Assembly: GCA_000755425.1 (NCBI GenBank)
Contig: BBMT01000004.1
Span: 248,001-312,000, forward strand
Source: Vibrio maritimus
GTDB lineage: Bacteria > Pseudomonadota > Gammaproteobacteria > Enterobacterales > Vibrionaceae
Length of the DNA stretch: 64,000 nt
Direction: 5' to 3'
Position numbers and translations under genes: made by a program. Position 1 is the stretch's first letter. Each line of letters starts with the position of its first letter. A model generated the notes under the pieces. That model saw only the letters and a list, made by a program, of their open reading frames with translations, was not told the origin of the DNA and ran no database searches. Positions 20,832 through 30,312 of this stretch are shown piece by piece.

Positions 20832-21761
20832 CTACATGCCAGTGGAGTGGATGACTTCGGCAATTCTGTCCTGAAAATCCTGCTCGCTTAGTGATGTTAA
20901 TTGATACATCACGTCTGCACCATCCACATTAATCTCTACTTCGTGTTCTTCTAACGCATCGTGATCTTGTCTGCGGAACAGTAAAATATGGTTGGCAATG
21001 CGAGCAACGTCGAGGTAAGACACCTCTGGACGTTCCATATGTTTCACTCGGTTGGAAGCCACTTCGATAAAGTCACAGTCAAAGCCCCAAGTATCAAGAA
21101 CCTGCTCACTCGTTAGTGGGCAGCGTGATTGAAAAATCTGCATAGCAAGATCTGGGTTTAAGTAGTTCCCCTTTTCTAAGTAGAGGTGGTACTCGTTGAC
21201 CAGACAAAATAGGCCAATATCAGCAAGAAAACCGACGAGTAAGGACTTATCTTGCTCTAAATGTGCGTACTGTTCGCTCGAAATCTCTTGAAACTTTCTC
21301 GTTACCAACACCATTACAGCAGCCAATTCGCGCGATACCTTCGCGCTATTGACCAATACTTCGTGGCACTCATCCGTTAAGTGGACTGAATGTTTAAGTA
21401 GCTCGATAGACTGAGCGGTCACAATATCGCGAACACGGTAGATGCCGAGTCTTGAAACAGCCGTATTGAGATCATTACAAGTAATATTGCGGCGATTAAA
21501 TATAACTGAGTTGGCAACTTTAAGAACGGTTGCTGCAAGCCCAGGATCTTCAAGTAGGCATTCTGCTATGTCAGCAACGCCTGTGGATTCATCGTTACAA
21601 AGAGCTTGTATCTTTAGTACGACTTCAGAGATAGGTGGGAGAGTGATCTTCCCGGTATTGATTGATTGCTCGACTAAGTCTGCAAATTCCGTTTCGAGGC
21701 TTTCGATGAACAGCTGTTGGTTCTCTGGTAGCCAATAAAAAGATAAGTGGTTCATAAACAT
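20832..21761 (-). CDS. HDOD-domain protein
   Basis: A 309-residue cytoplasmic protein with an HDOD (HD-related output) domain: LPPISEVVLKIQALCNDESTGVADIAECLLEDPGLAATVLKVANSVIF, then TAVSRLGIYRVRDIV. HDOD domains keep the fold but not the metal residues of HD hydrolases and act in signalling. The rest of the HDOD region reaches about residue 225; the C-terminus is acidic. ATG codons at 21761 and 21755 are both possible starts, and I see no strong ribosome binding site. It is divergent from tfoX, with whose promoter it shares the upstream region. Its target is unknown. Confidence 0.85.
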   Translation of the reverse strand: MFMNHLSFYWLPENQQLFIESLETEFADLVEQSINTGKITLPPISEVVLKIQALCNDESTGVADIAECLLEDPGLAATVLKVANSVIFNRRNITCNDLNTAVSRLGIYRVRDIVTAQSIELLKHSVHLTDECHEVLVNSAKVSRELAAVMVLVTRKFQEISSEQYAHLEQDKSLLVGFLADIGLFCLVNEYHLYLEKGNYLNPDLAMQIFQSRCPLTSEQVLDTWGFDCDFIEVASNRVKHMERPEVSYLDVARIANHILLFRRQDHDALEEHEVEINVDGADVMYQLTSLSEQDFQDRIAEVIHSTGM

Positions 21762-22124
21762 TCGAGAGGTTAAGCGATGGAGTCAGTGTACCTGCGCCAG
21801 TCTGCAATTGACAATAAGATTAGTGATTTAAATTGGTGTAGCTGAATCGTTTGCTGTTTAGAACATCATTCAATTGCATAGACTAGTGCAATTGGTTGTG
21901 TATAGTTGTGTTTTGTGAAATGACTCGCAAATGTTTTTTGGATAACTCGCACAACTGTGACATTGAGCCAGACTTAATTTGCAATGTGAACTATTATAAA
22001 AACATATAAAAAAGCACGGCATTTTATACCACTATAGATTGACCGAGCTGATAATTAATTTGATTTTTTTAGCTGCTATTTCTGGTGATCGATTAATCGG
22101 GGTAAAGATTAAGGATCAAAGGAA
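21762..22124. other. Divergent regulatory region between the HDOD gene and tfoX
   Basis: About 360 bases, very AT-rich between 21980 and 22080. It contains the candidate CRP site listed separately. The tfoX mRNA leader would lie in the last 100-150 bases, where in V. cholerae an inhibitory hairpin is opened by the sRNA TfoR. A palindrome CGATTAATCG is present at 22090-22099. Confidence 0.5.
21911..21932. promoter_or_regulatory. Candidate CRP site upstream of tfoX
   Basis: TGTGA at 21914-21918, six bases, then TCGCA at 21925-21929 match the TGTGA-N6-TCACA consensus with one mismatch, and the flanks TT and AAT fit as well. CRP control of tfoX is known in V. cholerae. The distance of about 200 bases to the ATG suits a leader mRNA. 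Confidence 0.5.
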
Positions 22125-22717
22125 ATGATAGAGCAATCTTTTTACGACTACACGACTCAATTTGGCGAATCGCAAAAACGTTCGATGTTTGGTGGCACTG
22201 GCTCTTCAAGGACGGCGCCATGTACGCATTGATTAGTAACGATAAAGTGTTCATCCGTGGAGGAAAGGGCTTAGACTCTAAACTTCATGAACTACAATGC
22301 GAGAAATTTCGTCATGTGAAAAAACAATCAACAGCGACGGTGAACTATTACGACATAACCCATTTATTTGAACAGAAAGCGACTGACCTCCACGATTTAG
22401 TTCGGAGCTCAATAGACAACTCAGTTGACCAGCATTGCAGTAAGAATGCTGTGGAAAACCGACGCCTGAGAGACTTGCCAAATATGCAACTCACACTCGA
22501 GCGTATGGTTAAGAAGTCGGGTATTCAAGATGTGAAAACATTTTTGGAGCTAGGAGCACCAAGAGTGTTTAATCGAGTGAAGCGCACTTACGGCAACGAT
22601 GTTGATGTCAAGTTACTGTGGAAATTTGCTGGTGCAGTAGATGGGGTACATTGGAAGTTAATCCAAGATCCAATGAAACAACGCTTATTGGAGCATTGTT
22701 CAAAAATAGACCAGTGA
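22125..22717 (+). CDS. tfoX: Natural-competence regulator TfoX, frameshifted
   Basis: TfoX (Sxy family) switches on the DNA-uptake and type VI genes when chitin is present. An N-terminal TfoX domain (KRSMFGGTG, then DGAMYALISNDKVFIRGG, KKQSTATVNYYDI) is followed by a C-terminal TfoX_C helix-hairpin domain (RRLRDLPNMQLTLERMVKKSGI, DVKLLWKFAGAVDGVHWK). This match to V. cholerae TfoX is far better than to TfoY. The true ATG at 22125 (AAGGA nine bases upstream) is out of frame with the body: one G is missing near 22182 in ACTGGCTCTTC. The corrected protein is 197 residues. If the break is real, the strain would be unable to become competent. Confidence 0.9.
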
Positions 22718-22756
22718 TTGGTGTAGCCTAATGATTGAAATAGAAAGAAATTGATA

Positions 22757-22796
22757 CAAAAAGAGGCCGAGCTGTTAAAACAGCGGCCTCTTTTTT
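22757..22796. terminator. Terminator between tfoX and the outer-membrane protein gene
   Basis: AAAAAGAGGCCGAGCTGTT-aaa-ACAGCGGCCTCTTTTTT is a long, slightly bulged stem with T and A runs on both sides, suited to both convergent genes. Confidence 0.88.
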
Positions 22797-22819
22797 GATC
22801 GGTAAGTTAGTCACTAATA

Positions 22820-23365
22820 TTAGAATGCGAAGCGCGCGGTAAACATTAGTTGGTCACCGTAGATGTGGTTAATGCGACCTTCAAGACCTAAAGAGAATAG
22901 CTCGGTAGAATGGAAACGGCCGTAAACTGAACCCATCCAACGATCTATGTCACCCACGTTCAAATATCCTGCTTTACCACCGATTTCTAGTTGTGGACCA
23001 AGCCATTGACGTACACCTAAGTTAACTTCCATACCGGTGTCAGTTTTGTGGTGATCACCACTGTCGTGGATGTGCGCTAGCATTTCACCAGTGAAGTCTG
23101 CCCAGTTGTTGACTGGAGCATGAAAACCTACACCACCAGAGAAGTCGTAGTCACCTTCAAATTTTGAGTCGATGCTACCAACGATATGAGCATTTGGGTG
23201 AATCGACTTACTGATAGCCGCACCAAACGTCATTGGGCTTGCACCAATTCGAGCTTCTGCGTAGTCGTAGCTGAAGTTACTCATCGTAGCTCGTTGCTCT
23301 TCTTGGTTTGCGAATGCTTGCTGCGAAGCGATAACCATCAGAGCAGCTAATAGAGTTTTGCGCAT
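22820..23365 (-). CDS. Small outer-membrane beta-barrel protein
   Basis: A 181-residue exported protein: signal peptide MRKTLLAALMVIASQQAFA, then alternating hydrophobic/polar strands rich in Gly and aromatic residues, and a C-terminal phenylalanine (MFTARFAF), the signature recognised by the Bam machinery. The size suits an eight-stranded barrel. A loop with DSGDHHKTD is histidine-rich. I know similar hypothetical proteins only from Vibrio and have no function for it. The gene is intact and monocistronic. Confidence 0.75.
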   Translation of the reverse strand: MRKTLLAALMVIASQQAFANQEEQRATMSNFSYDYAEARIGASPMTFGAAISKSIHPNAHIVGSIDSKFEGDYDFSGGVGFHAPVNNWADFTGEMLAHIHDSGDHHKTDTGMEVNLGVRQWLGPQLEIGGKAGYLNVGDIDRWMGSVYGRFHSTELFSLGLEGRINHIYGDQLMFTARFAF

Positions 23366-23578
23366 AGTGTCTCTAAACCTTTTTGTTTGAACTTAATTCC
23401 ATGACCATAAGAGTGCACGTCGCAAGATGCTTATGGCAACTTAAAGTATCCCGCTATGATAAATCAAATTCCCCTTATTGCTCCAACAAAAAGTGCCTCT
23501 AACGGGGGCAAAACCTCAAAAATTGACAATGTCATACATATTTCAACCAATAATGGCGCTTTGTGTAAGGAAATGGTA

Positions 23579-23612
23579 ATAAAAAAGGGAGCTATCAAGC
23601 GCATAACTCCCT
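23579..23612 (-). terminator. Terminator of the two-component operon
   Basis: On the minus strand AGGGAGTTAT-gcgcttg-ATAGCTCCCT (one mismatch) is followed by TTTTT. It lies 43 bases past the response-regulator stop. Confidence 0.85.
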
Positions 23613-23654
23613 AAGTCGCGGCGATTTATTTAACTAATGTGACAATAACAGTCT

Positions 23655-24152
23655 TTATTCGCCAAAGTTGATGCGATTGTCTGAGATTGCATTGAATATT
23701 CGTTCTGTATCCAGCACTCTAGCCCAAGGCATTAAGTCTTGACTGTTAGCAATCATATAGTCAGTTAGTTGCTGCTTTACTACTGCTCGTAATTCATCGC
23801 CTTTCCATGGTTTACTGATATAGAAATCCAGACAGGCATGATTCACAGCCTCAATAGTATCTTCATGTCCTGCTTGACCAGTAAGCAGCACTTTTTTACA
23901 TGACTTGGCGTGCTCATCTTCGCTAAGTTCAATAAGGAAGCTGACGCCAGTTTGCTCGGGCATGATATGGTCGCAGAGAATTAACGCTAATCTAGCACCA
24001 TCACGAGTATGCTCGGCGATCACCTCTCTTGCTTCGTCGACTGATTCAGCGCCTTCAACGATAAAGTGCTCTTCGAAATCATCCAAATCCTGCAACACAC
24101 TATCGAGTACTTCTCGCTCATCATCGACACATAAAATTAGATATTCAGTCAT
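23655..24152 (-). CDS. Response regulator with a receiver domain and short C-terminal extension
   Basis: This 165-residue single-domain receiver has D10-D11 in the acidic pocket, phospho-acceptor D61 (LILCDHIMP), T91 in LLTGQ and K114 in SKPW, so it is fully equipped for phosphorylation. After the receiver comes a helical tail (QLTDYMIANSQDLMPWARVLD) with no DNA-binding domain. The ATG at 24152 overlaps the end of the kinase gene by eight bases, so the two are translationally coupled. The tail matches the segment that follows the degenerate receiver in the kinase (see findings). The output is probably protein-protein interaction. The partner is unknown. Confidence 0.88.
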   Translation of the reverse strand: MTEYLILCVDDEREVLDSVLQDLDDFEEHFIVEGAESVDEAREVIAEHTRDGARLALILCDHIMPEQTGVSFLIELSEDEHAKSCKKVLLTGQAGHEDTIEAVNHACLDFYISKPWKGDELRAVVKQQLTDYMIANSQDLMPWARVLDTERIFNAISDNRINFGE

Positions 24153-26114
24153 AGTGGTGCTCCTTGGTGAGTTTCTGTTGTGTGACGGGTATGTACACGG
24201 CCATATTGGTGTATTTGCCAACTTCTGATGTTGCTTCAATCCATCCTTGATGTTGAGCCAATATTTGCTGACAGATGGATAGTCCAATTCCCAAGCCGAA
24301 GTTACCTTCACGTTTTGTGGTGTAATTGAGTTCAAAAATTCGTTCGAGCTGTGCTTGGGGTATTCCGCAGCCGTTGTCGATGAACTCAAAGCAGTTATAA
24401 ATGACATCATCCCGAGAAACTTGACTGCTACGTATTGTGAGCTTGCCTTTCTCAGGCAGCGCATCGAGCGCATTGGAGATGAGGTTAGTCCATACTTGCT
24501 GTAATGTTATGGGCTTACAAAAAATGGCTGGTAGCGTTCCATACTCTTTGATTAGGTTGTGGCGTTTGAGGCGGTTTTCAAAGATAACTAACGTATCTTC
24601 AATGCCTTCATGCAAATCGACCCGCTCGTAAGATTCATTGTCTTGTCTCGAATACCCTTTGAGGCTTTTGACCATATCAGCGATGCGCTGAGCACACACT
24701 TGAATCGATCTCAGCGTGGTGCCGGTAGCTTGAAAACGCTCTAGCTTGCTAAGTGTCTCGGCAAGCTTCGCTGGGTCAGTTGTTGCTTGCTTGAGCAGTG
24801 CGTCGTTGTCGTGAAGGTCGAGGTTTACTAGGCGCTTTGCTAAACGTCTATCACCAATATGCTCGTTTAGCTCTTTTGAACGCTGTCTGAGTTCTGAGGT
24901 TGAAAGCGGTGAAGAGTGTCTAGACTGTTTGAGTACCTCAAGGCCAATATCAAAGGTATTGTCTTCATGTTTGGTGTTGAGTATCTCATCGACTTTTATT
25001 GATAAGGTTTCGGCGCCACGCAAAATGGCAGACACTGGGTTATTGAGCTCGTGGGCAACGCCTGCGACGAGCTGGCCTAACATGGCCATTTTCTCTTGCT
25101 CGATGAGTTGTTGGTGCGCTGATTCCAGTGATTCTAGTGTTTTCTGAAGCTCGAGCTTGGTATTGATGCTTCTTTGCAAGCGGCGGTTGAAGTGGCGTAG
25201 CAACAAGTTGGTGAATAGAGGTAACAGGTCGGTATTAGAGTGCATGACCTGAGTGAATACAGTGCGGTCTAGCTTCACTACTTTAGTTGGAGTTAACGTC
25301 ATTGCAGTAGAGAAAGAGTGCTCGCCAGTAACAAATGACATACCGCCAACTATGCCACCTCTGCTGTGTCTTACCACTTCTCGTTGTTGGCCAATATCAT
25401 CTTTTTTGTACAAAGCAACATGGCCTTCGACAATAAACCACAAGAACTGGTTTGATTGTCCCTCTGCGGTTAAAAGGTGCTCGGCTGAATATTGTCTGAC
25501 CGCGCGCGTCTCATCCTTTTCTGCGAAAATGCTAGCAGCGCTTCGATGACCTGTATGGCGAGTTCATTGTCAGACAGTTCATGAAAGTCATGAATAAAGC
25601 TAGCACGATAAGAGTGCATTTTGTTTTCTATATGGGCGCGCAAGATCTTTTGCTGATCAAGGACTTTCCCAAAATCAAGAAGCTGGTCTTTCTCATGATG
25701 CACCACATATTGCGTGAGCTCTTTGACGACCGTCTTGTGTAAACTTGCTTGCTCGATGGGGTAGGTCAGGCAGTGGTCAAGCCGGCCTTCGTTGACTGCG
25801 TTTAAAATGGCCTGGATATCATGGGCGTCGGTTTTACTGATGAGTATTTTTCGCGCCGACTGTGCGTGAGCAGACTGCTCTAGTTGAACCAAGAACTCTC
25901 CACCATCAAAAAGACGACTATGACGGGCAACGACCATAGCAAGGTGTTGCCCTTGACGGCCAATTTGCTGCACGAGTTCGTGCCCCTCGGAAATCGACGT
26001 CGCCAGATGGATGTCGAAATGCGATTGGTATAAAGATAGCTCGGTATCCAGCTTATCGAGATTGGCGAAATCGCTATCTAAACACAGTACCGCGTATCGA
26101 TTGTTTTGCGTCAT
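24145..26114 (-). CDS. Hybrid sensor kinase: degenerate receiver, cyclic-nucleotide-type domain, HisKA, HATPase; frameshifted
   Basis: The corrected protein is about 656 residues, without transmembrane segments. Residues 1-135 are a receiver fold that lacks the phospho-acceptor: R64 stands where the partner regulator has D61, and Y118 where it has K114. Next comes a CRP-like cNMP-binding jelly roll (FLWFIVEGHVALYKKDD...RGGIVGGMSFV). A coiled segment leads to the HisKA box MAMLGQLVAGVAHELNNPVSAIL with the phospho-histidine, then HATPase motifs VWTNLISNALDAL, FIDNGCGIP and GNFGLGIGLSICQQIL. The frame breaks near 25532 (LLA/IFAEKDETRAVRQYS if one A is added). It shares an eight-base overlap with the regulator gene downstream. 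Confidence 0.85.
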
Positions 26115-26260
26115 TGCTCAGCTTATCTCATCAGTCATGATTGATTTTAATATATCAATAAAAAGCAGAGGGTTATGAGAAGTAGGTATGAGATTGGAGA
26201 TCCTAGCGAGTTGAGTTAGACTGAATGAAATACACTTCACAAACTGTTTAAGTTATCTCT

Positions 26261-27541
26261 ATGAATCAACTAAAGAAGTATGGCGCTATTGGTGGTGCTG
26301 TAGCCTTGGTATTGTGCTGGCCTTTAGCGGTCGGTCACATAGGACAAAAAGTCGTTGAAGACGGCGTTGCCCAGCTAAACAATGAAGGCGTGAGTGCCGA
26401 AATTGTCTCCTATGACCGCAGCTATTTGTCATCGGTCGTAGAAACGCGCTATCAGGTACAAGACCCTGTGTTAAAAGAGCAGCTAGAACTAGATGGGCTG
26501 CCGACTGAGCTTGTTGTGAAAAGCGATGTTAGCCATGGTTTGTTTAGTCTTTCTGCAAACTCTGTATTGGCAAATTTCCCCAATTTCCCGCTGCAAATGA
26601 AGACGGTGACTCAGCTTAATGGTAACACTGAGTTTGAGATGACACTGGACAGTTGGAGTTACCAAGGCAACGAGCAGCAAACGGTAAGTATGTCGATTTC
26701 TCCGTCTGTGATTACAGGTACTGCTACTGTACTCGGTAAGATGACCTTCAAAGCGAATGTTCCTTCGATTCAACTCGATTTCGAAAATGGAGAACAACTG
26801 CGCATTACTGATGTTGTGGGTAACGGCGTGGGAGTGAAAGAGAATGGTTTTTGGTTGGGTGAGCAAAGTGCATCGATGAAGCACTTTACCATTTTGGATC
26901 AGAACCACCAAAGTCTGTTTGATATCGATTCTATGGGGTATACCTTCAAATCGTCCCTCAATACTGAAACCGATCGCATTGATACACAACATATTTTTGA
27001 TTTGGCTCAGCTGACTTACCCGGAAGGCGGAGAGCTAAGCGATTTGAATATCGATTTTGCTCTCAACTCCTTAGACCGAGCATCGTTTGAAGGTTTGGTG
27101 GATGTGTATCAATCGAACCCGTCAATGGCACAAGCGGACATCAATGTTCTAGCACCATTAATCGAGACACTGTTCGCGCGCGGTTTTCAGGTGTCGATGA
27201 ACGACATGCACTTTAAAATTGCAGAAGAAGAGTTTAAGTCTAAATGGCTGTTAGAAGTGCCAGAAGGTACAGACAACGTGTCTCGCGACCCAAGTGTGGT
27301 GATGCCGGCTATTCAGGGCAATATGAATGCTTACATGTCAGAAGGTATGATTAATGCTCATCCGATGTTGGCACAAGGTGTTGATGAACTGGTGGTCATG
27401 GACATGGTTCAGCAAAAAGAAGCGGGCTATCAGTTGGATGCCAATATTGAGGCGGGTCAGTTGGTGTTTGCCAACGGTCAACGTATACCGCTGATTGCCT
27501 TGTTCTTGCCATTGCTTATGGGGCAGCCGATGGGGCAGTAA
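26261..27541 (+). CDS. DUF945 (YdgA-like) family protein
   Basis: A 426-residue protein with an N-terminal signal anchor (KYGAIGGAVALVLCWPLAVGHIG) and a large periplasmic part rich in beta structure. The pattern VSAEIVSYDRSYLSSVVETRY is the family hallmark of DUF945. E. coli YdgA is the best known member and its function is unclear. The gene is intact, divergent from the two-component operon, and ends in a terminator just before serC. Confidence 0.85.
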   Translation: MNQLKKYGAIGGAVALVLCWPLAVGHIGQKVVEDGVAQLNNEGVSAEIVSYDRSYLSSVVETRYQVQDPVLKEQLELDGLPTELVVKSDVSHGLFSLSANSVLANFPNFPLQMKTVTQLNGNTEFEMTLDSWSYQGNEQQTVSMSISPSVITGTATVLGKMTFKANVPSIQLDFENGEQLRITDVVGNGVGVKENGFWLGEQSASMKHFTILDQNHQSLFDIDSMGYTFKSSLNTETDRIDTQHIFDLAQLTYPEGGELSDLNIDFALNSLDRASFEGLVDVYQSNPSMAQADINVLAPLIETLFARGFQVSMNDMHFKIAEEEFKSKWLLEVPEGTDNVSRDPSVVMPAIQGNMNAYMSEGMINAHPMLAQGVDELVVMDMVQQKEAGYQLDANIEAGQLVFANGQRIPLIALFLPLLMGQPMGQ

Positions 27542-27570
27542 ACGCGACTAGCGTAATTTTTCACCCGTCA

Positions 27571-27606
27571 AAAGAAAAGAGGCCATGAGCCTCTTTTCTT
27601 GCTTTT
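27571..27606 (+). terminator. Terminator after the DUF945 gene
   Basis: AAGAAAAGAGGC-cat-GAGCCTCTTTTCTT is a long stem followed by GCTTTTT. Confidence 0.88.
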
Positions 27607-27671
27607 TATCTCTTTGAAAACGTGATATTACTTGTGGCTCGATTAAGTATTTTGTTAGGAGTAATGGGGTC

Positions 27672-28764
27672 ATGGAGCCGATGTCAGAGAACGTATTCAA
27701 TTTCAGTGCAGGACCGGCTGGTTGCCGCGAGATGTATTAAAAAAGCGCAATCGGAGCTTCTTGATTGGAACGACTTAGGTACGTCGGTTATGGAGATCAG
27801 TCACCGAAGTAAGCCGTTTATTCAGGTTGCGGAAGAGGCGGAACAAGATTTAAGAGATCTGCTAAACATCCCTTCAAACTACAAGGTACTGTTCTGTCAG
27901 GGCGGAGCTCGCGCTCAGTTTTCAGCAGTGCCACTTAATTTACTTGGCAGTAAGCAAAAGGCGACGTACATCGACGCGGGCTACTGGGCACAAAGTGCGG
28001 TAGAAGAAGCGCAAAAATACTGTACACCTATTGTTCACCACGCGAAAACTGAGATTGACGGTATAATCGCGGTGCAGCCAGTGAGTGAATGGGTGATTGA
28101 CCCAGATTCGGCTTACGTGCATTTCTGTCCAAACGAGACCATCGACGGCATCGAAATTAATGAACTGCCGCAAACCGATTTACCAATTGTTGCTGATATG
28201 TCCTCGACTATTTTGTCGCGCGAAATCGATGTCAGTCAGTATGGTGTCATCTATGCGGGCGCTCAAAAAAACATTGGCCCTGCTGGTATTTGTATTGCCA
28301 TCGTACGTGATGATTTGCTTGAGCTTGCGAGCGACGTACTACCAACATTCCTAAACTACAAAGTTCTCGCTGAAAAAGAGTCGATGTATAACACGCCTCC
28401 AACGTTTGCATGGTACTTATCTGGTTTGGTCTTCAAGTGGTTGAAAGAGTTGGGTGGTGTTAAAGCTATCGAGCGTATTAACCGAGAAAAAGCAGCCATT
28501 CTTTACGATTACATCGATGCGTCGCCGTTTTACAAGAACCAAGTACACAGCGACAACCGTTCACTAATGAACGTACCATTCCAGTTGGCGAAGCCTGAAC
28601 TAGACGAAAAGTTCTTAGAATTGGCTGACGAACGTGGTCTACGTGCGCTTAAAGGGCACCGTGCTGTTGGCGGTATGCGTGCGTCTATTTACAACGCGAT
28701 GCCGCTAGAGGGTGTGCAAGCACTCGTCGACTTTATGAAAGAGTTCGAACAGCAGTACGCTTAA
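27672..28764 (+). CDS. serC: Phosphoserine aminotransferase SerC, two frameshifts
   Basis: SerC is the PLP enzyme of serine and pyridoxine biosynthesis. The start [17 protein letters not shown] at 27672 (AGGAG ten bases upstream) is in frame 3, the segment LPRDVL at 27722-27739 in frame 2 and the rest [24 protein letters not shown] in frame 1. Two single-base losses explain this: one T near 27722 (GGTTG) and one A in the A run near 27742. The body shows [15 protein letters not shown] with the PLP lysine and, at the end, [18 protein letters not shown]. The corrected length is about 364 residues. A frame open from 27622 begins in non-coding sequence and should not be used. Confidence 0.94.
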
Positions 28765-28793
28765 TTAACGAAAACTCCACTCATTTGTGAATT

Positions 28794-28821
28794 AAAAGCC
28801 GCGCTCATTGTGCGGCTTTTT
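28794..28821 (+). terminator. Terminator of serC
   Basis: AAAAGCCGC-gctcattgt-GCGGCTTTTT is a stem with a T run. Confidence 0.88.
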
Positions 28822-28935
28822 CGATCTCGTTCAACAACCTTCTTCTATCTTTACCATAAAATATCCGATAACCACTTGGTCATAGAACATGCGACTATTC
28901 ATACTCTTAGTACACATTCACAGTGATAACACATT

Positions 28936-30230
28936 ATGGATATATTGATTCTTTTCGGCTTAATAGCACTCAACGGTTTGTTTGCGATGTCGGAAATTGC
29001 ATTGGTGGCGGCAAAAGGCAGTCGATTGCGAATGCTTGCCGAACATCATCGCGCCGCGCAGATAGCGCTTAAGCTAAAAGATGATCCGACGATATTTCTC
29101 TCCACGATACAAATTGGTATTACAGCTATTGGTATTCTTAGCGGTATTTGGGGTGAAGCTGTGCTTTCTGCACCTATCATGCATTGGCTGGTCAGTATCG
29201 GAATGGAGCGTGAGTTAGCAAGTTTGCTTGCGACGACGGGTGTGGTTTTGGTCATTACGTATTTTGCGATTGTTGTGGGTGAGTTGGTGCCCAAACGAAT
29301 AGCGCAAAATAATGCAGAGCGTATTGCACTGGTTGTTGCGTACCCAATCCATTGGTTGTCTATAGCGACCAAACCATTTGTGTTGTTGTTAACGCTGTCG
29401 ACCAACTTGATGTTAAAACTATTGGGTCAGAAGAATAACAATGGTGACGCTGTCACAGAGGAAGACATTGTAGCCTTGGTAAAAGAAGGCTCAGAAAGTG
29501 GGGTGATTGAACACCAAGAGCAGGAGATGATAGCCAACTTGCTGCAATTGAATGACCGCTTTGCAACCTCATTGATGACGCGAGATGTGACATTCATTAC
29601 CTAGACATCGACCAACCACTCGCTGAAATCCTCAAAGATCTTCGCCAAACGAAACACTCTGTGTGGCCAGTATGTCGCGGTGGTTTAGATAATCTGATCG
29701 GAACCATTTCTTCCAAAGTCTTACTCGATGAGTACAGTGATCTGTCGATTGGACGTTTAGTCAAACTGCTGCGTAAGCCAAGGTTCGTGCCTGAATCGAT
29801 GAAAGGGCTGTCGCTGCTAAGTTATATGCAGCAAACGAGCAGTGAGATGACGTTCCTAGTGGACGAATATGGAGACATTCAGGGGCTTGTCACGCACCAC
29901 GATTTGCTTACCTCGATTGCCGGTGAGTTGGCCATGACGACGCAGCACATTTGGGCGCGAAAATGCAAAGATGGCAGTTGGCAATTGGATGGACTTATCC
30001 CAATCGCTGTGTTCAAAAGTAAGCTGAATATCAGTGAACTTGAAGGTGAAAGTAGCGAAGGTTTCCAGACGCTCAATGGTTTTCTTACCTGGCTTTCAGG
30101 TCGTCTTCCAGAGGAAGGCGAAGCGATTTACTATCAACGATTCGTATTTGAAGTGACGTCAGTTAAAAACAACCGAATCACTCAAGTTAAGGTCCATGAA
30201 GTCGTGTTTGAACAAGAAGAGGAGCATTAG
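28936..30230 (+). CDS. CNNM/TlyC-type membrane protein with CBS pair and CorC_HlyC domain, frameshifted
   Basis: An N-terminal CNNM (DUF21) domain of about four helices starts MDILILFGLIALNGLFAMSEIALVAAK, with FAIVVGELVPKRIAQ typical of the family. After residue about 200 there are two CBS domains (MTRDVTFHYLDIDQPLAEI, then TFLVDEYGDIQGLVTHHDLLTSI) and a C-terminal CorC_HlyC transporter-associated domain (DGSWQLDGLIPIAVFKSKL). Proteins of this kind are linked to Mg2+ or Co2+ efflux, and older annotations call them hemolysins. The frame breaks near 29595: one C is missing in ACATTCATTACC. The corrected length is about 431 residues. Confidence 0.88.
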
Positions 30231-30249
30231 GCTCTGGCGGATAGATAAA

Positions 30250-30285
30250 CAAAAGCCCTGGACAGTGAGTTGTGCAGGGCTTTTT
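30250..30285. terminator. Bidirectional terminator between the CNNM gene and cydC
   Basis: AAAAGCCCTG...CAGGGCTTTTT with a 14-base loop lies between convergent genes. Confidence 0.85.
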
Positions 30286-30312
30286 GAATCGTACTATATA
30301 GCGGTATTAAAG

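Noticed and set aside
24145..24473. Longer form of the response regulator starting at 24473
   Set aside because: The extra 107 codons are read from the kinase C-terminal coding region in another frame. The receiver begins at 24152.
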